A stretch of DNA of 64,000 nt from positions 41,377,338 to 41,441,337 of the forward strand of contig NC_087066.1 of the NCBI RefSeq assembly GCF_963678635.1, written 5' to 3'. Source of the DNA: Symsagittifera roscoffensis. Taxonomy: Eukaryota; Xenacoelomorpha; Acoela; Convolutidae. A model generated the notes under the pieces. That model was not told the origin of the DNA. It saw only the letters and a program-made list of their open reading frames with translations, and did not search any database. The translations under genes were made by a program, and so were the position numbers. Positions 47,653 through 58,700 of this stretch are shown one piece after another. The stretch's first letter is position 1, and each line of letters begins with the position of its first letter.

Positions 47653-48744
47653 TTAAAAAGTTTTCGGCTTCAGAAATTGATTGATGTTCATTTGGCTGCC
47701 GCTGTTTGAAGTGTTGATAGCTCCAATAGACTGTAAAAGAGCCGCAGATACGCCCATGTTTGCGGGGTTAAAGTTTGGAAGCCGCGATAGTGTTGCGAGA
47801 AGCGCGGGATTGGCAAGAAAAGTTGCGGCAGGGTTTGGCGCAAAACCATTGAATGTCGGCGAAGTCTGCTGGTGCATTTCCGGAACACCGTTTGGTGAAA
47901 TCTCCTGAGGTGAGAGTTTGGGAAGAGCCATCTGAGGTGGCATCAGGTGTAGGTGTCCCGGAATCAGCGGATTTACAGGACCGAATCCCGGACTATGGGG
48001 GAAAATAGGGGGATGGAACCCGTTAGGGTACGGGTACGGTGCCGAGAAGCCAATCGGTCGTCTAAACGCCAAGCGATTTCGGTTTCCAGAAGATCGTCGT
48101 CGTAACTTTCCGGTTGTTCCTCCGATGAAGACATCGTCGGCTGAAGGATCCAGCATCCAGTAATTTCCCTTGCCTGGGTCGTCATAATGTCTGGGTACTT
48201 TAACGAAACATTTATTTAACGACAGATTATGACGAATAGAATTCTGCCATCCTTGCTTATTTTCTTTGTAATAAGGGAAGTTCTTGATGATGAACTCGTA
48301 AATCCCATTTAGAGTCAGTCGTTTTTCGGGTGAGCTGCGGATTGCCATCATGATTAAAGCGTTGTAACTGAACGGAGGTTTGTCATTTTTCTTCGACTCT
48401 TCGGAAGTTTCGCCCGATTCTGTTTTTGATCCCGTCGGAAGTTCCGAATCGTCCTCAAAATCACTTCCGAGATCCTGCGTGCTCAAAGTGTCCTCCTCAT
48501 TTCCGTTTGTCTCGCCGTCGATTGAGAGTTCGTCTGATGTGTTCACGTCGTCGTCGTATTCGGATTTGATTATCTCGGTTTTAATCTGAAGAGCCTCGGA
48601 AGGTTCTGTGCCCGTCGCATTTGGGGTAACATTGCTAGTCGTGTCAACAAGTGCCGAGTTGTGGCTCAAACTTTCTTTCGAGTAGTTTTTAGATAGAATG
48701 TCGCAGATGCTAAATGACGTAAAAGTTTTTCTGTCAACGGTCAT
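47653..48744 (-). CDS. FoxG: FoxG forkhead transcription factor, single exon
   Basis: This is a 363-codon intact frame ending TAA with no intron in the coding sequence. The forkhead domain spans about residues 121-215: [20 protein letters not shown], then [20 protein letters not shown] and [20 protein letters not shown]. It is followed by [15 protein letters not shown], the extension typical of FoxG (BF-1/Sloppy-paired). Helix 3, which reads DNA, is complete. FSICDIL at residues 11-17 fits the eh1 motif (FxIxxIL) that recruits Groucho/TLE corepressors, as in FoxG proteins. The acidic linker has two SUMO-type sites, IKTE (54-57) and IKSE (59-62). The C-terminus is Pro/Ala/Asn-rich and not conserved. 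FoxG proteins are nuclear, mostly repressive regulators of anterior neural development. The start is the first ATG, after AAA, immediately before the eh1 region. Confidence 0.96.
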   Translation of the reverse strand: MTVDRKTFTSFSICDILSKNYSKESLSHNSALVDTTSNVTPNATGTEPSEALQIKTEIIKSEYDDDVNTSDELSIDGETNGNEEDTLSTQDLGSDFEDDSELPTGSKTESGETSEESKKNDKPPFSYNALIMMAIRSSPEKRLTLNGIYEFIIKNFPYYKENKQGWQNSIRHNLSLNKCFVKVPRHYDDPGKGNYWMLDPSADDVFIGGTTGKLRRRSSGNRNRLAFRRPIGFSAPYPYPNGFHPPIFPHSPGFGPVNPLIPGHLHLMPPQMALPKLSPQEISPNGVPEMHQQTSPTFNGFAPNPAATFLANPALLATLSRLPNFNPANMGVSAALLQSIGAINTSNSGSQMNINQFLKPKTF

Positions 48745-49340
48745 TTTTGAAAATTTTGTCTTTCGATATTTTTCTTTTTTTTGGAATAACTCAAAATTGA
48801 AATTCAGGAAAGTAGGGGAATTGTTAATTTTATTTTAAAAGTTATTAACTGGCAGACAGTTTGTTATTATGATTTGACTTAACTAAAATGAGGGGTACTA
48901 AAAAGCCAAAATTACAACAATAACAAAGTACTTTACTTCAACTAAAAAGATCAGCCAATGAAATCATCGGACCAATGAAAAACTCTTTTGAATAATCCGC
49001 CACGGACCGCAAAGTCCTCCGAAGTACTTATTATAACAGCAATTTGAATTCCAATAAAATTTTGGTCAAACTGCTTAACTTGGAGCCGAAATTTATTATA
49101 ACTGGATAAATTCCAGTGGTGATAAGCTTGCCATATATACCAACTGAACTTAATAATGGGGGAATAATTATAAACAATGCAAGCATGTTATTGGTATGGT
49201 TTATTAAATTAACGCAATTTTAATTACTGGAGTTTGTTATTGTAGCTACCAAGTTAAGCCCGTTAATCCCTAATTGACCAGCTAATTGCGCCCAACGACT
49301 TGACTTATTGCAATAGAACAAACTCAAGGCGCCATTGGCT
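48745..49340 (-). promoter_or_regulatory. Probable FoxG promoter-proximal region
   Basis: This is the immediate upstream flank of FoxG. From 48950 to 49340 it is visibly different from the A/T-run background and contains homeodomain-type sites (TTAATTACTGG, CGTTAATCCCTAATTGACC, GCTAATTGCG), SOX-type ACAATG and AACAAAC words and a TATATACC. The motif calls are by eye and such short sites are common. The function is inferred from position. Confidence 0.4.
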
Positions 49341-51055
49341 TCAAAATGGTCTCAAAATTTCCATAAAAACCTGAGCAAAGAATTCCAAAAGTAGGCGATA
49401 AATGTTGCGTAAGTTGTTAGATCTCGAATCACTCGGAACTCGAAATGTCTGCAGCGCAACGAAGAGTTGGTTCAGATCCGAAAAAAGAGTCTCGTTTGCG
49501 AGACGAGATTAAGATTAGATCTAAGAAGTGAAAAAAGGTCCGAGTTGACAATAAACTATTGACACACCAGGGAACTTGTGAGTGTCATCACAGGTTAAGG
49601 GAATAAATTTGAGTGGCAACGATTCGACGTTGACACTCAATCAGTCGCAGAATTCGTTAAAGCTCAGGTTCTGATATCATAAACATCACTAAAATAAGAG
49701 TTTTAAGTTTTTTAGACTTGGAAAACTTCATAAAAATAGTTTCTGAATATTAACTTTCTAAATACTGCGATTCCTCGCCAAATTTTGATTAAAATTAAGG
49801 ACGTTGCGCTTTTGTAAAATTATGGCCGGCATTAGGCTTTGAAACACATTTCACGATGGTGATGAAATGAGAAACTATTAAACATACTCAAACCCACTAA
49901 TTTCATGTTTCTACAAAAAAGTTACATGTTTCTAAAAAAACCCTCATGTTTCTAAAAAAACCCACTAATTTCATGTTTCTAGGTACCTAGTAAAGAATAC
50001 CCCCCCCCCTATAAAGGAAGCGGTGGTAGCGAATCCAAACCCCTCCCACTTCATTTCTGGATGCCAAATATTTCTGGTTGCCCCCTCCCCCACTTCATTT
50101 CTGACTGCCAAATTTTTGTAAAGGCTCCTTTGACGCCAAAATTACTAAAACTGAGTGGTTTTGGTCAATTTTTTCTAAGAAATCCTCAAAACGTCATTTT
50201 TATCTAGTTTTTCTTTCAAAAATTTCCTTCCGGCGCAAAATTTTTTGACAAATTAGGTTCCTCTTTCTTTTTTCGTAGAGCTTGGAAAACCAAATTGGTG
50301 GACCTAAAAAAAGTCGACAAAATTTTACTTTTTCTTTTCCAAAAAACTCTGCGGACGTCACTGTGTTCGTACTTGGTTTTTTGATTTTATTTAGATGGAA
50401 AGGATATTTCCATATTAGAGAACTAAGAAGTAGCAAAACGAAATGAAGGTTCCGAGGAACTAAAATTAAAAGTTAGGAAATTGAAAATTGACAATTTGAT
50501 AAATTGGGTAAGCTGCACTTTCAATTTCAAAACTCTAACAATGTTTTTTTTTGTTTTTGTAAAATTACATATACCTGCAATTGTTTTTTTGGAAGAAGAA
50601 ATTTTGATTGCAAAAAAATTTAAGTTTGTGTTGCTGTATCCAATGACAAATTAAAAAAAAAGTTAATCAGGATGAGATGAATCTCAGGGTCTTTCGAGTG
50701 CCATTAGCCGTCAAAAATTAGGTTCAACTTCAGGAAAAAATTGACGGAATTTAAGTTAGCTGATTTGTCCTTTTTAGTGTACGTCCTTTAAAATTGACAC
50801 AAGGTCAGTGCTCAATCAAAAAAAGAGTCGAGACAAAAGTCTGGTTGGAGCACAAACTCAAAACATACTCCATGCACCATCAAGCACCAAAAAGATTAAT
50901 GAAGCAATGTTGAAAAACCTCAAATTTGGTCAATCACAGCAGCCCAATTGTCAATTCTTTTACAATTTTGTTATAGCAAAAAAAAAATTCTGCAACCGAT
51001 TGAATGCTCATGAAAACATTTTCATCAGCAAGTGATGCAAAAGTTTTTGAAAGAA
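49341..51055. other. Non-coding stretch with short repeats and a MITE-like fragment
   Basis: At 49895-49985 the word CATGTTTCTAMAAAAA is repeated four times. At 49998-50361 a C-run, GACGCCAAAATTA, AAACCAAATTGGTGGACC, GTCGACAAAATTTTACT and a terminal CTCTGCGGACGTCACTG resemble a degenerate copy of the CAGGGGCGGATC MITE family. No gene is seen. Confidence 0.45.
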
Positions 51056-51825
51056 GTATCATTCATTCAGATCTCATTCCTTCACTTCTCATTCATTCAG
51101 TTCTCATTCATTCAGTTCTCATTCGTTCTGGTCTCATTCACTCAAGTCGCATTCATTCAGGTCTCATTAATTCAAGTCTCCTTCATTCGGGTCTCATTTG
51201 CTCTGGTCTCATTCATTTAAATCGCGTTCTTTCAGGTCTCATTAATTCAGGTGTCGTCCATTCAGGTCTCATTCATTCAAGTCTCCTTCATTCAGGTCTC
51301 ATTCGGTCTGGTCTCATTCGTTCAAGTCTCATTCATTCAGGTCTCATTAATTCAAGTCTCTTTCATTCAGGTCTCATTCGTTCAGGTCTCATTCATTCAG
51401 CTCTCATTCAATCAGGTCTCATTCATTTAGTTCTCATTTGTTCAGTTCTCATTCAATGAAGTCTCCTCCATTCAGGTCTCATTCATTCAGGTCTCATTCA
51501 TTCAGGTCTCATTAATTCAAGTGTCGTTCATTCAGGTCTCATTCATTCAAGTCTCCTTCATTCAGGTCTCATTCGGTCTGGTCTCATTCGTTCAAGTCTC
51601 ATTCATTCAGGTCTCATTAATTCAACTCTCTTTCATTCAGGTCTCATTCGTTCAGGTCTCATTCATTCAGCTCTCATTCAATCAGGTCTCATTCATTTAG
51701 TTCTCATTCGTTCAGTTCTCATTCAATCAAGTCTAGTTCATTCAGGTCTCGTTCATTCAGGTCTCATTCTTTCACGTCTCATTCATTCAGGTATCATTCA
51801 TTCAAGCCCATTCATTCAGGTTACA
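51056..51825 (+). repeat. 15-bp minisatellite, about 770 bp
   Basis: The unit is TCATTCAGGTCTCAT, repeated about fifty times with variants (TTCAAGTCTC, TTCAGTTCTC, TTAATTCAGGTC). A larger block of about 300 bp is itself repeated: CTCCTTCATTCAGGTCTCAT then TCGGTCTGGTCTCATTCG recurs near 51272 and 51554. Because the unit is a multiple of three, one frame is open as an Ile-His-Ser-Gly-Leu repeat, which is an artefact. Confidence 0.95.
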
Positions 51826-52094
51826 AATTGTTTTTATTGTCATTCCGATCGGACTGTCGGGTACCTGTAATAACGAATATCCCCCCATAAATCAACGGTT
51901 AAGCTTTTCAGAAATTCATACTTCCTATTGAATATGCCAAAAACAAAAAATTGCAGAGAACGGCAAGAACAAAAAACCCAGATCCGCTCTGAGAAAAAAC
52001 TAGATTCATCACTGCCCTCTGCAAACACTTCTTAAATTCTAATGGATAATCGGCACAACGCTGGTTTAAAATCAACCTCAGTTAATGGTAAACA

Positions 52095-52145
52095 ATACTG
52101 CTCAAATCAGGGCATAGTCCTGAATATTCCGACTGCGCATTAATT
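52095..52145 (+). repeat. Lone diverged copy of the 38-40.7 kb repeat start
   Basis: ACTGCTCAAATCAGGGCATA then GTCCTGAATATTCCGACTGC matches the unit start of the array 12 kb away. The hairpin arms CAGGGC/GTCCTG still pair, with one G-T. Confidence 0.65.
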
Positions 52146-54179
52146 GGTCTCTAGTAGTTTTTGAAATTAAATTGAATTCAATTAAATGTTATTCATGCAT
52201 TCGTTTTTTACGAGAAGAATCTTTCGTATGCTCCTAATTTACGAGAGGAATCGTTATTATTCGTATTGAACGAGAATAGTTGTTTTAATTCCCAATGCTT
52301 AAAACGTTATACGAGTTATTGCAATTGCATTTCCCTTCCTTTTACAAAAAGATAAAAATATATTTATCTTGTGGTGGCAGTGGCGTCACGCTTTGTGAGC
52401 ACAAGAAAATTATTCATGTTTCTGTTACAATCTGAAATCAGACACTGTAAGACCAGCAGTAAACCAGATTTAATTGTGGCGACCACTCTCAAAGAGTGGG
52501 ATGTAACTATGGAGTAGGTTTTCTTCTCAAGTACATCAAAAAAATTTTGAAACAGCAAGCGTGGTATCAATTAAAAACAATTCTGCCAGCTGAATATTTA
52601 ATTTTTTCATCCAGTTTGCCGCAGGATTTTCAGAATATATAAAAAACAGAATTAGCAATTACAAAACAAATTCGAAAATTTTAACTCTTGATGTTTTTGC
52701 TTTGTTTAATACCATCTTACTTAAATTCACAACAAAAACTTCAATTTTTTGAAATTTTTTTTTTTTTTTCAATTTCTAACCTCGAATTTGTGGAGGATCC
52801 CAGCAACCGGTTATCTGCTTTGCTATAGGCGAAGTTTATGCTTTTTAAAAACATTCATGACTTGATTATTTCTGTTTGATAAATGTTAATTATTCTAATT
52901 TTAAGCTCAAATCATCAGATTGCTCGAAAAGATCCTTCAAAAACACCTTGTAAAAATTTTTAAAAAAAACAACGTGTACAAATATTTCTTCACTTTCTTT
53001 AAAAATCAGAAGAAAAATTTAGACGCGAAATAAATCAAACTTTTCTGGGAAGATCAAAAAAGTCGGTACAACTGGCTCAAACATGCAGAAATAAGCTGGA
53101 AAAATAAATAAGTGATTTTCAGATCAAATGCAAGAAATTCAATATTTTATTCACATTTATTGAAATGAGACTAAAACACGAAGAAGTTTGAATCAATTTT
53201 TTTGCTTAACTATTACAATTTTTGATTTTTTGAAATGAATTGTGGTGAATAATGACATGACAGTGTTTTTATACGTATCACAATCGGGGGCCTAAAATCT
53301 CGACTAAGGTTAATTTCTCAAACACAGCTCTAGCTATAGTTCGTTGCTACTCCTAACTGAGCACCAGTATGATAAAAAAAACTAGTCTCGCTTAAAGTTT
53401 GTGCACGAAAAGTCATTTGCCTCAAACAACCGATAAGGGGCATGGAATTTGATATCCTTATTAAACCCTTTCCGTTATGAAATGGATTCAAAAAATTTAA
53501 AACATGTTTTTTTCCCATTAAACGTTTCTCTATTTCGAAAAAATATCTCACTCAATAACTTTTCGGTTCCAGCAAAATATCATATATAACTCACTAAAGT
53601 CTCATTTCGTTTCAAAGATGAGACTTCAAAATTCTTTCAAGCTAGTCTGATTTTTTTAAAAACTTATATTCATCCGTTTGTTGCACACTAAAATGTCATA
53701 GTTTGCTCTAAATTATCTAAAACATTACTGACTGTAGATGAGAATGAACTAACAGTTTTTTTCTACAAAATTTCTATTCTTATCAATTTTAAAATAATCC
53801 GAAAAAGATATATGCTTTGAGCTCAAAATTAAAAACCCACTTCATATGCATTAAGAGCATTCGAAGTGCATTAAGAGAATTCAAAAAATTGTATAATTGA
53901 TCAATAAGTTGAGAACATTCGAACTAACTACCAGTTTTTTTTTTCAATTATTAGGGTGAAAGTCATTTTGCGTCTCCTCGTTACGCTTCTAGCCAAATAT
54001 TGCTTTGTCAAACCATATATTTCATTATCTTTCCGTCAGTTGATTTCTCATTCGAAACTATCAAAATCAGCCATTTTTTGAATCTCACATTTTAGCAATT
54101 TTTTTTGGCATGGCAAGATTTATAGCCAATTTTCCTCTGTCAATCGATGATCTCTGTGAGCAAATCTCAATTACAGGTA
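52146..54179. other. AT-rich non-coding stretch, no gene seen
   Basis: TACGAGAR.AATC words recur at 52208-52300. An AGCAACCGGTTATCTGC at 52801 weakly recalls the hairpin motif family. The rest is AT-rich with shadow frames only. Confidence 0.45.
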
Positions 54180-54960
54180 GGATATCAATTGACAGTTAGC
54201 CCAAATCTTTTCACCCATACTAGCCCACGTGTTAGATCCCCGGGAGGCGACTTAGTGGGAAATAATGAAGCCAGTATCCCCCTCTTTGATCCAAGGGGGG
54301 CAAAACTGGGATAAGATAAACAAGAAAACAAATCCCTTCGCTAATTCCCACTTTTCCACATCATTTCACCCAAGTCCATTCTGATTTTCATGTATTTGAT
54401 AAACACGTGTTCAAATAGTGAACACATAATGAACAAACACTACACTATATAAGGCGTGTTTTATTGGGCTAAATTGTGAAATAGCTAAGGTGCTTTTATT
54501 AATTTATGTGTTGCATACTAGGGTGATTTATGTCAAACTGGGCTATTTTCTCGGGGCGATTAATGATGCCCGATTACATCTATACTTGAGCTTCAATAGG
54601 TGAGATTACAATCTATAATGGCCATTGGGATCCATTTTTCCCTGTTAAGAGCCACTTAACAAGGAGACTTATTGGGGAGGACCCTTAACATATTTCACTA
54701 CCTGTTGGGGCTATTATGTCATTTATTACACCCCAATTGAGCTGTAAAATTGTCTGCTAGCCACAGCAAGCAATCCTTCTCCATTGTTGATGTCGCCCAG
54801 GTGTTGACAAGTTGTTTACAAATAAGACAATAAGTCGCATGCGCAAGCCTAATCTCAATTAACAGGTAGACTTTGTGTAGCGTGAAGGCACTACACTACA
54901 TTGTGACATGATGTCTACAGGGAGTTGCATTCAAGTTCACGTTCAAAATGATGTTCCCGC
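54180..54960. promoter_or_regulatory. Candidate cis-regulatory block between FoxG and the TIR-like gene
   Basis: About 780 bp lack the long A/T runs of the flanks and are dense in words like transcription-factor sites: GATAAGATAAAC (GATA-type), TTGTTTACAAATAAGACAATAA (forkhead- and SOX-type), CCAGGTGTTGACA and AACAGGTAGAC (E-box/T-box-like), CGATTAATGATG (homeodomain-like), and TATATAAGG at 54446. It lies 5.4 kb upstream of FoxG and about 0.75 kb upstream of the other gene's start. Regulation of either gene is an inference, and conservation cannot be tested here. Confidence 0.4.
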
Positions 54961-55019
54961 TGTGGAAAAATAATAGAACATTTTTCATTCAGTTTTATTT
55001 CGCACAATCAATCCGGCCG

Positions 55020-55300
55020 TTTTTTTGGATCAGTCGCCCCTTCACCTCTCAGAAACAGTTTTTGACCGACTAAGTTTTCTAATTTTCCAAGTCATCAAAA
55101 TTGGCATTTTTAGCTGATTTCCTAAAAAATTTATTTGCAGCGCGGTAAAATTCAGCACAATAAGATCTTTCCGTGTTTTTAGATATATTAGATAATATTT
55201 GCTCCTGTTTTTTTAGCGGGCCAAAATTATTCCTGGGTGGTCAAAGTGTCGAATTCCTGAGGGGCCAGGGGCATCCCCCCTTAATCTGCTCCTAAAATGA
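55020..55300. mobile_element. Possible degenerate MITE of the CAGGGGCGGATC family
   Basis: The right part, GTGTCGAATTCCTGAGGGG, a GGGGCATCCCCCC run and TTAATCTGCTCCTAAAATG, matches the family end. The left part (ATCCGGCCG ... CAGTCGCCCCTTC) is only suggestive. The start of the TIR-like gene is 0.4 kb downstream. Confidence 0.35.
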
Positions 55301-55700
55301 GTCATAGTCGCTTGCTTTGTGTGCACATTTTTCAATCTTGGAACAATCTTTTTTTTACAGTAAACATTAATATAAAAACGCTTTTATCTGGAAAATTGAA
55401 AAACGCTTTTGATCTACCGTTAAACATTGATTCGTGATGTTTTACCATTAAACAAAAACTCTAAAAGTTGCCAAATCATGGCTGACCGATCCTGCCAGTT
55501 TTTTGCTTCAGAAACCAATTGTCAAACAAACCAGCAATCTTCACATGACCTGCATGAATCAGATTTACTTTCGTGCCAAAAAAATTTAGCACAAACTCAT
55601 TTTGTTTTTTTTTTGAGATATATCTTTTTTTCGGACGTTTGTATAACAATTTCTCAAAAATATCATATAAAGACAGAAAAAATCAAAAATTTTATAAAAA

Positions 55701-58700
55701 ATGAAGCGAGTGCTGATTGTTAGTATGAAGGAAAGCAGCGGCTATGTTACCCGAGTGCAGAGCATGTTGTCTAGTCTGCATGCTCAAATCTCATTGGCCA
55801 ACGAGTTGGAGCCGAAGTCGCTGAGTACTCGGATGGACTTAGTTCTGAATTGTGACGTAGTGGTGATTTTGGCCACGATGAAACTACAAAGAAGCATGGT
55901 TAGTATAGTAGGGCTTAACTTTCAGATAAATTTTAGATAAATTGTTTGTCATAAGAACTATGAAACGCTATGAGGCGATTAAAAAATTCTCATCAATAAC
56001 TTAATTGTATGCAATTAACCGGCTGCACTTATCCAAACGAGCGTTGCTCACAATCTTCTCAAACAGTAAAAAAAAATTGAATTTAGTAGAATAAAATATC
56101 GGCTGTAAATCGGAAGTTGGGTATCATATAAAAATTTTTTAGCCGTATTACGGATTATAAATAGAAATATTAAGTTTTCTCTATTTTCAAGAAAATCTGG
56201 TCTAAGTTTTGCTATAAAAACTCTGGTTTTGCAAAAAATGGTGAAAAATTCAGCGAAAAGTAGCAAATGAGCTGTTTTTTTTTGTTTAACAACATAAATA
56301 CTTGACGCACATTAAGATAAAACAAACTAATCTGCAAAAAAATTTAAGAAAGATGCTTAAAATTTTTTTGGAAACGTTATTAATGCGATGGTTTTTGGTG
56401 GAGCTTCTATGCTTATTTGCACAGAGCCCGCTTAAATAAAGTGTTCTTGTGGAAAACAAACATATACCGTTAATTTGTAAATGGCTGAGTGCTACAAATA
56501 AAAACGATTCATTTCTACAATTCTTAATTAAAAATGTTCATACATTAGATGAGCAATCAAATCAGAATTGATTGCTTACAAGATACTTATAAAGTATAGA
56601 AAGAAATAAAATCGAAGAAAGTAAGAAATATATATGCTCTGGGTGATTTTTTTTATTCAAAACAATTCTCAAAAATATTTCTCCATGGGGATTAATCCAT
56701 GGATCTTCGTTGAACCAGAAGGGGCGCGCTCACCGCTACACTACCCTGTTTACAAAAGAGCTGCGAACGCTGCATTATAAACTAACTCGACTAAAATTAC
56801 GCTTTGATTTCTGGATGCTGAAAGTTTAGCGCGCATTATTTAAGCATGGCAAAATAACCCTAACCACAAAACTGTTTGGCTGATGTACACAGCTAAATCA
56901 ACTCGTTTCAATTCATCTCTCAATTCGTGAATACTATTTAAAAAGCACTCATGAATTCAGAATTAATTTGAAGCCAATTGATTTAGCTATACAGAGCAGC
57001 CAAAATGCCCTGTAATATTTTCTAACACAAAAATTCAAAATGGGAGAGATTCATTGATTTTTTTCTTTTTTTCCGACAATCATTATAGTCGGGATGTTTT
57101 GAATTAATTAGTCATTAACAAATTAACATTACATGTTTGAAGCTCTATGTGAATTTTCTCGTACTTTGATTCTAAAAACTCTGGGTTCACAGAATCTTTT
57201 ATTGCAAAGACAGATCGAGGTTTGACGGAATAAACACCACTTATCGTTCTACTATCAGTATGACCCCTACGGATAAAGTGAAACTCAAAAAAATGGCGCA
57301 GAATAGCAATATTGAATTATTTGATCGCTTTAGTTCTTTTTAACGCATCGAATTACGTTTCACTGGATAAAAATGCTGAAAAAAACTTTTACAAAGTAAA
57401 AAAAATACAAAAAACTATGACCGGTAACTTTTAAATTGGAGCAGAAGGCATCACTATGTTTCTGTTGACTTGAAAAAGTTAGGCAGTAAAGGTATAAAAA
57501 CTTGAACAGTTTTTGCAGCAAACAAAGCACAAGTAATTTGCAACATTTTGCGAAGTGCAAAAGTATAGATCAATGAATCATGGTGGGTTTAAAAACACTT
57601 CCATAATTGTTCAGATATTGAGAATGGGGAGGAATTTGAAGTCGGGTGTGTTTTAGTTTTTTTCTTTCATTTTCTTCCCACTCAAAATCATGTATCGCAA
57701 ATAATATTCGTACTGGGTTGAGTGAGATATCATAGCACTTACAATTGTGGCTCTAGCCACATTTAAAAAGTTCATGAATACCAGTATTGAAAAAGCAGGT
57801 TTGAGATATATTTTTCATATTACTTAGAGCGAATAAAGCGATCGAGCAGTCTTATTTTAATTGCTTAAAAGCTTACAATAGCTTAAATTACAATGTAAAA
57901 CTTTAGTTTTTTTAAAGCAAATTTGATTTACTTTGAGAATTTTAGCGCGTTTTTGGAATCTAAATTTTCAAAAATTCAAAAAACTACAAAAAGAAACTTG
58001 AAAATTTTTTTGATTTTTTCTTGTTTTTCTAGTAAATTTTTCGACAAAAATTGTTTTTCAGCTTGCTTATTTTACCATGGTTGTCAAACATACCTAGTTT
58101 TCAGTTTGTTATTCAGCTTTTTCATCACACCGTGCTAAAGAAAACGACAATGATTTGAAAAAACTTTTTTGTATTTTCATGGTCGGAACATTCTGTGCTA
58201 CTTGCACAGTATCCAGTTTCCCCGTTTAATTTCAAAAAACTGAAAAAAAAATGGAAAAAAAAGTACCAACGGTTAGTTTTTTCTAATCAATTTGCCTCTT
58301 TTTGAATTGGAATGAGTTTCTAAGTTTCTATATAAATCACCCTTACTTGGCCGGAATTGATCACATGCATTAAAAATCTCTAGGTAAGAAAAAAATTCCA
58401 TCAGAAACTTTTAATTAACAAAAACAGCCTTACGTAGTGCAAATTGTTCAAGATATTTAAAACACAATAATTTTAGCTTGAAATATTGAAAAATCAGAAA
58501 AATATTTATAAATTTAAAGTTTCAGGGGTTTATCCACGTTTTTCTTAATATAATTATTAAAGGATGATTGTATTCCAATTAAAAAATGCGTTCCTTACTA
58601 TCATTTTGCTAGAAAATTTCTGAGCGGATAAATTCCGCTTTTTTTAGACAATTATATGATTTTTTTGGAATCTTTATCCTGGCTGAAAGGGGTTTTTATA

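Noticed and set aside
47681-48589. Small open frames on both strands within FoxG
   Set aside because: They are shadows of the FoxG frame with no independent support.
51004-51459. 151-codon frame of Ile-His-Ser-Gly-Leu repeats
   Set aside because: It lies in the 15-bp minisatellite. No non-repetitive coding sequence flanks it.
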